From Gaetbulibacter saemankumensis DSM 17032 (lineage in GTDB: Bacteria; Bacteroidota; Bacteroidia; Flavobacteriales; Flavobacteriaceae): a stretch of 64,000 bases of DNA. The notes beneath the pieces were generated by a model. It saw nothing but the letters and a program-made list of their open reading frames with translations, was not told the DNA's origin and ran no database searches. Each line of letters opens with the position of its first letter. The stretch's first letter is position 1. Position numbers and translations under genes: made by a program. Of the stretch, positions 37,096 to 45,462 are shown piece after piece. The stretch spans positions 186,001-250,000 of the forward strand of contig NZ_KE384430.1 in assembly GCF_000425645.1 (NCBI RefSeq), in the 5' to 3' direction.

Positions 37096-37202
37096 TTTGG
37101 AAATATCCCATTTTTTATCCCTTAACATTTTAAATAAATTTCCAAGCGCAACCACCTGTAAATCACTCAAAACCAAAACAAATAAAAATTCTACAAGAGG
37201 TT

Positions 37203-37232
37203 TTGGTTATCAACAAGAATATCGTACATTTG
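37203..37232 (+). promoter_or_regulatory. Promoter of rplM-rpsI-rpsB
   Basis: TTG at 37203-37205, 19 bases, TACATTTG at 37225-37232: full -33/-7 consensus, 47 bases before the rplM GTG. The leader contains a minor CTCTT/AAGAG hairpin. Confidence 0.78.
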
Positions 37233-37279
37233 CAAACTCTTTTAAAGAGAGGAATGTTTAATAAAAAATAATTAATAAC

Positions 37280-37735
37280 GTGGACACATTAAGCTACAAA
37301 ACCATTTCAGCTAACAAAGCTACTGTAGATAAACAGTGGGTTTTAGTTGACGCTGAGGGTCAAACTTTGGGCCGTTTAGCTTCTAAAGTTGCAAAACTAT
37401 TAAGAGGAAAACACAAGCCTAGCTTCACACCACACGTTGATTGTGGCGATAACGTAATTGTTATCAACGCTGAGAAAATCAACTTATCAGGAAACAAGTG
37501 GAACGACAAAACTTACATTCGTCACACAGGTTACCCAGGTGGTCAAAGAAGTTTAACTGCTACTGAAATGTTTGGAAAAGATCCAGCTAGATTAGTAGAG
37601 AAATCAGTAAAAGGAATGTTACCTAAAAACAAATTAGGTGCCGATTTATTCCGCAATTTAACTGTTGTTGTTGGTTCAGAACATGCACATGCTGCACAAA
37701 AACCAGAAACAATTAACTTAAACGAATTCAAGTAA
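37280..37735 (+). CDS. rplM: 50S ribosomal protein L13
   Basis: A 151-residue protein starting at GTG ([20 protein letters not shown]), the usual start for flavobacterial L13. Conserved stretches are [20 protein letters not shown] and [20 protein letters not shown], ending GLPKNKLG-type (here [16 protein letters not shown]). Binds 23S rRNA early in 50S assembly. First gene of an L13-S9-S2 operon; its stop overlaps the rpsI ATG by one base (TAATG), giving translational coupling. Confidence 0.97.
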   Translation: MDTLSYKTISANKATVDKQWVLVDAEGQTLGRLASKVAKLLRGKHKPSFTPHVDCGDNVIVINAEKINLSGNKWNDKTYIRHTGYPGGQRSLTATEMFGKDPARLVEKSVKGMLPKNKLGADLFRNLTVVVGSEHAHAAQKPETINLNEFK

Positions 37736-38121
37736 TGGAAGTAATTCACAAAATCGGCCGTAGAAAGACGGCTGTTGCTCGTGCTTATGTTGCCTCAGGA
37801 AGTGGTAACATTACAATCAACAAAAAAGACTTAGCTAATTATTTTACTACAGCGCCTTTACAATATAAAGTAAAGCAGCCTTTAGCTTTGACTAACAATG
37901 AAAGCAACTTTGATATTACAGTAAATGTATATGGAGGTGGTATTACTGGACAAGCAGAAGCTGTACGTTTAGCAATTTCTCGCGCTATGTGTGAGGTTGA
38001 TGCTGAAAACAGATTAATACTTAAACCAGAAGGCTTATTAACTAGAGATCCAAGAATGGTAGAGCGTAAGAAATTCGGACAGAAGAAAGCTCGTAAGAAA
38101 TTCCAGTTCTCTAAACGTTAA
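37735..38121 (+). CDS. rpsI: 30S ribosomal protein S9
   Basis: A 128-residue protein; IGRRKTAVARAYVASGSGNI, VYGGGITGQAEAVRLAISRA and the basic C-terminal tail ending QFSKR, which reaches the P-site tRNA, are typical of S9. Shares one base with rplM. A 141-base structured spacer follows before rpsB. Confidence 0.97.
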   Translation: MEVIHKIGRRKTAVARAYVASGSGNITINKKDLANYFTTAPLQYKVKQPLALTNNESNFDITVNVYGGGITGQAEAVRLAISRAMCEVDAENRLILKPEGLLTRDPRMVERKKFGQKKARKKFQFSKR

Positions 38122-38156
38122 TAGCAAATTAAAAAAATTAAAACTAGTTATTGTTG

Positions 38157-38195
38157 TCCTAGTCCAAAAGACAGGATTTAGTTTAGCATCTAAAT
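38157..38195 (+). ncRNA. Candidate structured leader of rpsB (two hairpins)
   Basis: Within the 141-base gap between rpsI and rpsB, TCCT-A-GTC / GAC-AGGA forms a 7-base-pair hairpin with a bulged A and CAAAA loop (38157-38176), immediately followed by ATTTAG / CTAAAT with an 8-base loop (38176-38195). No promoter box or U-run is visible. Such layouts often mark ribosomal-protein autoregulation, here by S2; this is inference. Confidence 0.35.
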
Positions 38196-38262
38196 GGTTA
38201 AGGCGATTTTTAAAAAGACCACTTGATCATTGCTAATTCAACAGAACGTAAACTATTAAAAA

Positions 38263-39036
38263 ATGGCAGTAGAAGTAAAAGAATTACTTGAAGCAGGTGT
38301 ACATTTCGGACACCTTACTCGTAAGTGGGATCCAAACATGGCTCCTTATGTTTATATGGAGCGTAATGGTATCCATATTATAAACCTATATAAAACCGCA
38401 GCTAAAATTGACGAAGCTGGAGCAGCATTAGCTAAAATTGCAGCATCAGGTCGTAAAATTTTATTTGTTGCAACAAAAAAGCAAGCTAAAGATATCGTTG
38501 CTGAAAAAGCAGGTGCTATCAACATGCCTTACATCACTGAAAGATGGCCAGGTGGTATGTTAACTAACTTTGTTACTATTAGAAAAGCTGTTAAAAAAAT
38601 GGCTTCAATCGATAGAATGAAGAAAGATGGTACTTTCAACACATTATCTAAAAAAGAACGTTTACAAGTAGATCGTTTAAGAGCTAAGTTAGAAAAAAAC
38701 TTAGGTTCTATTAGCGACATGACGCGTTTACCAGGTGCTTTATTTGTAGTTGATATTAAGCGTGAGCACATCGCGATTAAAGAAGCTCAAAAATTAAACA
38801 TTCCTATTTTTGCAATGGTTGATACTAACTCTGACCCACGTCAAGTTGACTATGTAATCCCTGCAAATGATGACGCTTCTAAATCAATCGACAAAATCTT
38901 ATCTGAGGTTACAGCTTCAATAGCTTCTGGATTAGCAGAAAGAAAAGCTGAAAAAGAAAACGAAGCAACAGTTAAAGAAGCTGCTAAAGCTAAAAAAGCA
39001 GCAGCTAAAGTAACTGCAAGCCAAGAGGAAGAATAA
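38263..39036 (+). CDS. rpsB: 30S ribosomal protein S2
   Basis: A 257-residue protein with the S2 signatures LLEAGVHFGHLTRKWDPNMA, MPYITERWPGGMLTNFVTIR and IFAMVDTNSDPRQVDYVIPA. A Lys/Ala/Glu-rich C-terminal extension is present. Preceded by the structured spacer and followed by a terminator-like hairpin and tsf, the classical rpsB-tsf pairing. Confidence 0.97.
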   Translation: MAVEVKELLEAGVHFGHLTRKWDPNMAPYVYMERNGIHIINLYKTAAKIDEAGAALAKIAASGRKILFVATKKQAKDIVAEKAGAINMPYITERWPGGMLTNFVTIRKAVKKMASIDRMKKDGTFNTLSKKERLQVDRLRAKLEKNLGSISDMTRLPGALFVVDIKREHIAIKEAQKLNIPIFAMVDTNSDPRQVDYVIPANDDASKSIDKILSEVTASIASGLAERKAEKENEATVKEAAKAKKAAAKVTASQEEE

Positions 39037-39058
39037 TTAACAATTACACAATACAAAT

Positions 39059-39104
39059 AAGTCGTTTAATTATTTTCTTTGTAGAAATTTTAAACGACTT
39101 TTTT
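39059..39104 (+). terminator. Hairpin with U-run between rpsB and tsf (terminator or attenuator)
   Basis: An 11-base-pair outer stem (39059-39069 with 39090-39100, AAGTCGTTTAA) with an inner extension, then six T, ending 14 bases before the tsf ATG. As tsf has no visible promoter of its own, the hairpin probably acts as a partial terminator that adjusts tsf against rpsB. Confidence 0.75.
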
Positions 39105-39118
39105 AAATTAAAAAACAT

Positions 39119-40093
39119 ATGGAATCTACAGTAAAAGTTACAGCAGCAGAGGTTAACAAATTAAGACAAGCTACTGGTGCAGGAATGATGGATTGTAAAA
39201 AAGCTTTAGTTGAAGCTGGTGGTGATTTTGATAAAGCAATTGAGGTTTTACGTAAAAAAGGTCAAAAAGTAGCAGAAAAAAGAGCCGATAGAGACTCTTC
39301 TGAAGGAGCTGCTATCGCTAAAGTTAATGCAGACCAAACATCTGGTGTTGCAATCGTTTTAGGTTGTGAAACAGACTTCGTAGGTAAAAACGAAAACTTC
39401 GTTAAATTAGCTAACGAATTAGCAGAAACTGCTTTAAACTACAATACAAAAGAAGAATTTTTAGCTGCCGATTTCGGTGGAATTACCGTTGCTGAAAAAT
39501 TAGTTGAGCAAACTGGTGTTATTGGCGAAAAATTAGACATTACTTCTTTTGAAAAATTAGAAGCTCCTTTCGTAGGATCTTATGTTCACATTAACAAAAT
39601 TGCTGCTTTAGTAGGATTATCTTCAAAAGTAGATAACGCTGAAACTTTAGTTAAAGATGTAGCTATGCAAGTTGCTTCTATGGGAGCTACTTCATTATCT
39701 TATAAAGATTTCGATCCTGCTTACGTTGCTTCTGAAACTGAAGCCAGAATCGCAGTTATTGAAAAAGAGAATATCGAATTAGGTCGTTTAGGTAAAACAC
39801 TTAAAAACGTTCCTAAATACATCTCTATGTCTCAATTAACTCCTGAAGTTTTAGCTGAAGCTGAAGAGGCGGCAAAAGCTGAATTAGCTGCAGAAGGCAA
39901 ACCAGAACAAATCTGGGACAGAATTTTACCAGGTAAAATGGAGCGTTTTATTTCTGATAACACTACGTTAGACCAAGAGCAATGCTTATTAGACCAAAAA
40001 TTCATTAAAGATGAAAAGAAAACAGTTGCTGAATATGTTTCTTCTTACGGAGAAGTTGAAATCACTGGTTTCAAAAGAGCTACTGTAGGTTAA
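39119..40093 (+). CDS. tsf: Elongation factor Ts
   Basis: A 324-residue guanine-nucleotide exchange factor for EF-Tu. The N-terminal UBA-like segment (VNKLRQATGAGMMDCKKALV) and TDFVGKNENFVKLANELAE are diagnostic. Longer than E. coli EF-Ts (283) because of an insertion near residues 200-260, common in Bacteroidota. Followed by a strong terminator. Confidence 0.97.
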   Translation: MESTVKVTAAEVNKLRQATGAGMMDCKKALVEAGGDFDKAIEVLRKKGQKVAEKRADRDSSEGAAIAKVNADQTSGVAIVLGCETDFVGKNENFVKLANELAETALNYNTKEEFLAADFGGITVAEKLVEQTGVIGEKLDITSFEKLEAPFVGSYVHINKIAALVGLSSKVDNAETLVKDVAMQVASMGATSLSYKDFDPAYVASETEARIAVIEKENIELGRLGKTLKNVPKYISMSQLTPEVLAEAEEAAKAELAAEGKPEQIWDRILPGKMERFISDNTTLDQEQCLLDQKFIKDEKKTVAEYVSSYGEVEITGFKRATVG

Positions 40094-40116
40094 TTCATCC
40101 TATAATCGATAAATCA

Positions 40117-40154
40117 AAAAGCCATTATACTACATAAGTATAATGGCTTTTTTT
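40117..40154 (+). terminator. Terminator of tsf
   Basis: AAAAGCCATTATACT / AGTATAATGGCTTTT perfect stem with a 5-base loop and T7. Confidence 0.92.
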
Positions 40155-40191
40155 ATGTAAAAAATTCACTTTAGCAATTTAAGATATTCAT

Positions 40192-40199
40192 TATATTTG
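40192..40199 (+). promoter_or_regulatory. Promoter -7 box for pyrH-frr
   Basis: TATATTTG about 100 bases before the pyrH ATG. The leader contains a 16-codon open frame (40241-40291, [16 protein letters not shown]) that ends 8 bases before pyrH. Confidence 0.55.
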
Positions 40200-40299
40200 C
40201 TAAACTTTTATAAGCAACAATATAATAGCCACAACTCGGCATGCCAAAGAAAAGCACGCCAATCATAAATTGCTCAAGAAAAGAAACTTAAAATTACAA

Positions 40300-41007
40300 A
40301 TGAAATATAAACGCATACTCCTTAAACTATCTGGTGAAGCCTTAATGGGAACTCGCCAATATGGCATCGACCCAGAACGCTTGGCAGAATACGCCCAAGA
40401 CATTAAAACTATTACTGATAAAGGTGTCGAAGTAGCCATCGTTATTGGTGGTGGTAATATCTTTAGAGGTGTTGCTGGAGCTAGTAATGGCATGGACCGA
40501 GTTCAGGGAGACCATATGGGTATGTTAGCAACCGTTATAAACGGTTTGGCTTTACAAAGTGCTTTAGAAGATGCCGACATCCCTACCAGATTACAAACCG
40601 CTATTAAAATTAATGAAGTAGCCGAGCCATTTATTAGAAGAAAAGCCATGCGCCATTTAGAAAAAGGGCGCGTTGTTATTTTTGGTGGTGGCACTGGAAA
40701 TCCTTATTTTACAACAGATTCTGCAGCCGTTTTACGTGCTATAGAAATAGAAGCCGATGTTATATTAAAAGGAACACGGGTTGATGGTATTTACAACGCC
40801 GATCCGGAAAAAGACACAACGGCAACCAAATTTAATTTCATCTCTTTCGATGATGTTTTGAGAAAAGGTTTAAAAGTTATGGACACCACCGCGTTTACCT
40901 TAAGTCAGGAAAATCAATTACCTATTATTGTATTCGATATGAATAAAAAAGGCAACTTATTAAAAGTGGTTTCAGGTGAAAACGTTGGCACGGAAGTAAA
41001 CTTATAA
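40300..41007 (+). CDS. pyrH: UMP kinase
   Basis: A 235-residue hexameric kinase converting UMP to UDP. With ATG 40300 it begins [17 protein letters not shown], the family's usual start and length; an in-frame TTG ten codons upstream is unlikely. [28 protein letters not shown] and [20 protein letters not shown] are diagnostic. Upstream of frr by 46 bases. Confidence 0.96.
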   Translation: MKYKRILLKLSGEALMGTRQYGIDPERLAEYAQDIKTITDKGVEVAIVIGGGNIFRGVAGASNGMDRVQGDHMGMLATVINGLALQSALEDADIPTRLQTAIKINEVAEPFIRRKAMRHLEKGRVVIFGGGTGNPYFTTDSAAVLRAIEIEADVILKGTRVDGIYNADPEKDTTATKFNFISFDDVLRKGLKVMDTTAFTLSQENQLPIIVFDMNKKGNLLKVVSGENVGTEVNL

Positions 41008-41053
41008 ATTTGATCTGATTTTTGAAACATCGATTTACTAAAAGCTAAAAACA

Positions 41054-41611
41054 ATGAACGAAGAAATTCAATTTATATTAGATTCAACAAAAGAATCTAT
41101 GGACAATGCCATAAAGCATTTAGAAAAGCAATTCGTAAATATTAGGGCAGGAAAAGCAAGTCCTGCTATGCTAGGTAGTGTTATGGTTGATTATTACGGA
41201 TCACAGACACCACTCAGTCAGGTAGCAAACGTAAACACACCCGACGGTCGTACTATTACGGTTCAACCTTGGGAGAAAAGCATGCTTCAGGAAATTGAAC
41301 GTGGTATTCAGATTGCCAATCTAGGTTTTAACCCAATGAACAATGGAGAAACCATTATCATCAACGTACCACCATTAACAGAAGAGCGCAGACGCCAACT
41401 TAGTAAACAAGCTAAAGCTGAAGCGGAAGAAGCTAAAATTAGTGTTCGTGGCGCAAGAAAGGATGCCAACAATGATCTTAAAAAATCGGATGACATTTCT
41501 GAAGATTTAAAAAAGAATGCTGAAATCGATGTACAACAATTAACAGACCGATACGTTAAGAAGATTGACGATCTTTTCGAAGTCAAGGAAAAAGAAATCA
41601 TGACTGTGTAA
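41054..41611 (+). CDS. frr: Ribosome recycling factor
   Basis: A 185-residue protein that splits post-termination ribosomes with EF-G. FVNIRAGKASPAMLGSVMVD, TITVQPWEKSMLQEIERGIQ and the C-terminal DLKKNAEIDVQQLTDRYVKK helix match RRF, at standard length. Second gene of pyrH-frr, followed by a terminator. Confidence 0.97.
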   Translation: MNEEIQFILDSTKESMDNAIKHLEKQFVNIRAGKASPAMLGSVMVDYYGSQTPLSQVANVNTPDGRTITVQPWEKSMLQEIERGIQIANLGFNPMNNGETIIINVPPLTEERRRQLSKQAKAEAEEAKISVRGARKDANNDLKKSDDISEDLKKNAEIDVQQLTDRYVKKIDDLFEVKEKEIMTV

Positions 41612-41621
41612 TAACAAATTT

Positions 41622-41652
41622 AAAAGCGACATTTTAATTGTCGCTTTTTTTT
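41622..41652 (+). terminator. Terminator of pyrH-frr
   Basis: AAAAGCGACA / TGTCGCTTTT stem with 7-base loop and eight T. Confidence 0.9.
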
Positions 41653-41665
41653 AATTCTATAGTTT

Positions 41666-41673
41666 TAACTTTG
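41666..41673 (+). promoter_or_regulatory. Promoter -7 box abutting the next ATG
   Basis: TAACTTTG, matching TAnnTTTG, ends only 3 bases before the ATG at 41677; transcription would start at or within the start codon. Confidence 0.45.
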
Positions 41674-41676
41674 TAC

Positions 41677-42948
41677 ATGCTTAAAAAACGTTTTCTCGTT
41701 TTATTTATTTGTTCCTCTGCCATAATGCAGTCGCAAACAGCTAGCGACAAAAATGAGCCGGCTCAAGATTCTATTAATCATGAAAATAAATTTCTGAAAA
41801 GCTTAGGCAACGGTTACTTTCCTACTAAATATTTCAATTTCGACCTTAGATATTTGTTTAAATATAACCAATACGAAGGTGTGAGAACAGGACTTGGTGG
41901 CACAACAAATGAAAATTTTTCAGAGAAATTCCGATTTAACGCATATACCGTTTATGGATTTCGTGACGACAAGTTTAAATATAGTGTAGGTGCAGGTGCG
42001 AGATTATTTGAAACTACGAATACTTGGTTAAACCTATCTTATACAGACGACTTACAGGAAACAGGAAGTACCAAATTTTTAACAGACAAACGTTTTTTTC
42101 AATTTTTTGAACCGCGACTATTTAACATCGATTTATTTCATCATCACATTACGAAATCAATTGGTCTAGAACATACTTTTACCCCAAGCCTAGTTGGAGA
42201 AATCGACTTTTCGTCAAGTTATATAAATCCAACATACAACTACAATTATAACCTTAATGGTACTTTATATGATACTTTCCATGTTAGTTCAGCAAAAGCA
42301 GCTATTCAATGGAGTCCGTTTAGCGCATTTGAAACCGATGGAACAAAAATGATTGAAACTACGGCGGGCTATCCGAAATTCACTTTTCAATTTACCAAAA
42401 GTTTCAAAGATGTCTTGCAGAGCGATTTTAACTTTTCAAAATTCGATTTTAGGGCGGTTTACCAAATAGGTAATAAAGATGATTATCTTTCACAAATAAG
42501 TCTTGTTGCTGGTATTGCCAATGGCGACATACCACTAACACATTTATACCATGCGTACCCTAATAACATTACTAAAGAAACCATTTTACAACGGTTTTCT
42601 GTAGCTGGAAATAACAGTTTTGAAACCATGTATTTTAATGAATTCTTTTCCGATAGATTTACAACTATTCAATTTAAACAGTTTATTAAGCCGTTTCATA
42701 TTTCGCAGCGTTTTCAACCCCAATTAGTACTTATTACTCGTTATGGTTTGGGTGATATAAGAAACATTGAAAGGCATCAAAATGTTTCTTTCAAATCATT
42801 AAATAAAGGCTATACAGAATCAGGTTTTGAGATTAATAAAATACTGTTCGGATTTGGATTAAGTTTCACCTATAGGTATGGAGCTTACCATTTACCTGAA
42901 TTTGAAGATAATCTGGCTTTAAAATTTACATTTAACTTGACTTTATGA
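41677..42948 (+). CDS. Predicted outer-membrane beta-barrel protein (DUF5686-like C-terminal part)
   Basis: A 423-residue protein from ATG 41677 (MLKKRFLVLFICSSAIMQSQ), with a signal peptide ending near MQSQ. The body is beta-rich with many aromatic strands; the C-terminal third (NNSFETMYFNEFFSDRFTTI, then IERHQNVSFKSLNKGYTESG, then the final YRYGAYHLPEFEDNLALKFT) resembles the barrel of DUF5686 proteins, which usually also carry an N-terminal carboxypeptidase-like domain and exceed 800 residues. Here only the barrel half is present, with no sign of a broken upstream part. Function unknown. Followed by an RND-type transporter gene 47 bases on. Confidence 0.65.
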   Translation: MLKKRFLVLFICSSAIMQSQTASDKNEPAQDSINHENKFLKSLGNGYFPTKYFNFDLRYLFKYNQYEGVRTGLGGTTNENFSEKFRFNAYTVYGFRDDKFKYSVGAGARLFETTNTWLNLSYTDDLQETGSTKFLTDKRFFQFFEPRLFNIDLFHHHITKSIGLEHTFTPSLVGEIDFSSSYINPTYNYNYNLNGTLYDTFHVSSAKAAIQWSPFSAFETDGTKMIETTAGYPKFTFQFTKSFKDVLQSDFNFSKFDFRAVYQIGNKDDYLSQISLVAGIANGDIPLTHLYHAYPNNITKETILQRFSVAGNNSFETMYFNEFFSDRFTTIQFKQFIKPFHISQRFQPQLVLITRYGLGDIRNIERHQNVSFKSLNKGYTESGFEINKILFGFGLSFTYRYGAYHLPEFEDNLALKFTFNLTL

Positions 42949-42968
42949 GGTAATATTTAGCTTTTTTC

Positions 42969-42976
42969 TACCTTTG
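42969..42976 (+). promoter_or_regulatory. Promoter -7 box for the RND/MMPL gene
   Basis: TACCTTTG, 19 bases before the ATG at 42996. Confidence 0.45.
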
Positions 42977-42995
42977 CGCAACTTTTATTTTAGGC

Positions 42996-45383
42996 ATGTT
43001 TAAACTTCTTACCAAGCACTTCTGGGATGTCGTAGCTCGATTAATATTACGTAATAAAATAATCATACTTTTAAGTATTATTTTAATCACCCTATTTTTC
43101 AGCACAAAATGGGAAAACATGCGCTTCACCTATACCGAAGCCAACCTACTACCGGACGATCACGAAGTAAATATTATTTACAATAATTTCTTAGACACTT
43201 TCGGAGAAGAAGGCAACTTAATTGTTCTTGGTGTTAAAGATAGTTCGTTATTAACCGTCTCGAAATTAAATGCCTGGAATAATCTTTCAGATAGCTTTAA
43301 AAAGTATGATGCCGTAGAAACGGTAGTTTCAATAAAAGACCTAAAAAAACTTGTAAAAGATAACGAACATACAAAGTTTAAGTTGGAGTCTTTTATTAAG
43401 GATTCAATTGTATCTCAAAATCAAATTGATATTCTGGAAGATGAACTTTTTAACAAATATCCTTTTTATGATAATGTTTTGTTTAACAAAACATCGAAAA
43501 CTATTCGAACCGCCATTTATCTTAAAAAAGATATTGTAAATACTGCTGAAAGGAAAGATTTCATTGAAGCAAACCTAATTCCCGAGATTAAAGCATTTGA
43601 AGAGGCACAGCAATTAGATGTTCGTATTTCTGGAATGCCTTACATTCGAACTTTAAACTCACAAAATATTGTTGATGAAATTGGTTTATTTGTTGCTGCG
43701 GCCCTATTGGTAACTTCCATCATTTTCTTTTTCTTTTTCAGATCGTTTAGAGCAACCTTTATATCTCTGATTGTCGTTTGTATCGGTGTGATGTGGACCT
43801 TAGGAATTATTGGTTTATTAAACTACGAAATTACGGTTTTAACTGCCTTGATCCCTCCTCTAATTATTGTTATTGGAATTCCAAATTGTATATTCTTAAT
43901 CAATAAATACCAGCATGAAGTAAAACTTCATGGGAATAAAGTAAAATCGTTACAGCGTGTTATTACTAAAATTGGTAACGCCACTTTAATGACCAATGTA
44001 ACCACGGCATCTGGTTTTGCCACATTCATTCTTACCGAGAGCACCTTATTAAAAGAATTTGGTATTGTAGCTTCTTTAAGTATTTTGGCGATTTTTATAC
44101 TTTGCTTACTTATCATCCCTATTGTTTACACCTTTCTTCCCTACCCTAAAAATCGTCACTTAAAGCATTTAAATAAACGATGGATAGGTGGTTTTGTAAA
44201 TTGGATGGAACGCATGGTTAAGCATCAACACATTGCTATTTATTCGGTTTCATTAATACTATTAATAGCTAGTATTATAGGTATTTACCAGATAAAAATA
44301 TCGGGAAGTTTAATTGAAGACATGCCCCAAAACACCGAATTCTTTCGAGATATACGATTTTTTGAGAAAGAATTTAACGGTATTATGCCTCTTGAAATTA
44401 TGATCGACACCAAACGAAAAAAAGGTGTTATGAAAAGTTCAACATTAAAGCGAATGGATGAGTTACAGGAGGCCATTAATGACATTCCTGAACTATCTAA
44501 ACCTCTTTCGGTTGTAGATCTGGTAAAATATTCTAAACAAGCCTATTATAACGGAAATACTAAATTTTACCAGTTACCGACTTCTCAAGAAAGTAGTTTC
44601 ATTTTATCTTATGCCAAAAACATGTCTTCAGATTCTTATTTACTTCAGAATTTTGTAGATAGCACTGGACAATATGCTCGTATTACTACCTTTATGAAAG
44701 ATATAGGTACTGATAAAATGGAACGCATTGAAGAAAACCTCCAAACAAAAATTAATAAGTTATTTCCAGAAGATCGCTACAAAGTAACTATGACAGGTAA
44801 AGCCATGGTATTTCAAAAAGGAACAACCTATTTAGTTAAAAATTTAATTATTTCTTTGTCTTTAGCCATCTTCCTAATCGCACTATTCATGGCCTACATG
44901 TTTAGATCATTAAGGATGATTGTTATTTCGTTAATTCCCAATTTAATTCCATTATTAATTACGGCTGGATTAATGGGCTATTTAGGAATTCCAATCAAAC
45001 CATCAACGATTTTAGTGTTTAGTATTGCCTTTGGAATTTCGGTCGACGATACCATTCATTTCCTGGCTAAATACCGTCAAGAATTACAAGCCAATCACTG
45101 GAAAATTAAACCTTCAGTTTATGGAGCTCTTAAAGAAACTGGGGTAAGTATGTTCTATACTTCTATTGTTTTGTTCTTTGGCTTTTCGGTATTTACTATT
45201 TCAAGCTTTGGAGGAACAGTCGCTTTAGGAGCTTTAGTATCAGTTACCTTACTTTTTGCTATGTTATCTAACTTATTACTTCTTCCGTCGCTTTTACTCT
45301 CTTTAGAGCGTAGTATCGCAAACAAGCAAGTATTAAGAGAACCTGCAATAAATATTATTCCAGAGGAAGACGAAGAAGAATAA
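42996..45383 (+). CDS. RND/MMPL-superfamily transporter
   Basis: A 795-residue membrane protein with two repeats of six helices, each preceded by a large periplasmic loop (about 45-220 and 440-620). The helices VDEIGLFVAAALLVTSIIFF, GFATFILTES and the paired FGISVDDTIHFLAKYRQE (with the Asp-Asp used in proton coupling) mark the sterol-sensing/MMPL class. Related bacterial proteins export lipids or hopanoids; no membrane-fusion or outer-membrane partner is adjacent. The C-terminus is acidic. Confidence 0.88.
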   Translation: MFKLLTKHFWDVVARLILRNKIIILLSIILITLFFSTKWENMRFTYTEANLLPDDHEVNIIYNNFLDTFGEEGNLIVLGVKDSSLLTVSKLNAWNNLSDSFKKYDAVETVVSIKDLKKLVKDNEHTKFKLESFIKDSIVSQNQIDILEDELFNKYPFYDNVLFNKTSKTIRTAIYLKKDIVNTAERKDFIEANLIPEIKAFEEAQQLDVRISGMPYIRTLNSQNIVDEIGLFVAAALLVTSIIFFFFFRSFRATFISLIVVCIGVMWTLGIIGLLNYEITVLTALIPPLIIVIGIPNCIFLINKYQHEVKLHGNKVKSLQRVITKIGNATLMTNVTTASGFATFILTESTLLKEFGIVASLSILAIFILCLLIIPIVYTFLPYPKNRHLKHLNKRWIGGFVNWMERMVKHQHIAIYSVSLILLIASIIGIYQIKISGSLIEDMPQNTEFFRDIRFFEKEFNGIMPLEIMIDTKRKKGVMKSSTLKRMDELQEAINDIPELSKPLSVVDLVKYSKQAYYNGNTKFYQLPTSQESSFILSYAKNMSSDSYLLQNFVDSTGQYARITTFMKDIGTDKMERIEENLQTKINKLFPEDRYKVTMTGKAMVFQKGTTYLVKNLIISLSLAIFLIALFMAYMFRSLRMIVISLIPNLIPLLITAGLMGYLGIPIKPSTILVFSIAFGISVDDTIHFLAKYRQELQANHWKIKPSVYGALKETGVSMFYTSIVLFFGFSVFTISSFGGTVALGALVSVTLLFAMLSNLLLLPSLLLSLERSIANKQVLREPAINIIPEEDEEE

Positions 45384-45413
45384 GATTTTAAGATTTCTTT
45401 AAATATTTTTAGT

Positions 45414-45441
45414 AGATAAAAGCCACGCCGCTTTTTTATCT
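45414..45441 (+). terminator. Probable terminator after the RND/MMPL gene
   Basis: AGATAAAAGC / GCTTTTTTATCT imperfect stem with a CACGCC loop and T6 in the right arm. Confidence 0.5.
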
Positions 45442-45462
45442 TTACAATATAAATTTATAACC

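Noticed and set aside
40270-40299. Upstream TTG start for pyrH
   Set aside because: ATG 40300 gives the usual UMP kinase N-terminus and length.
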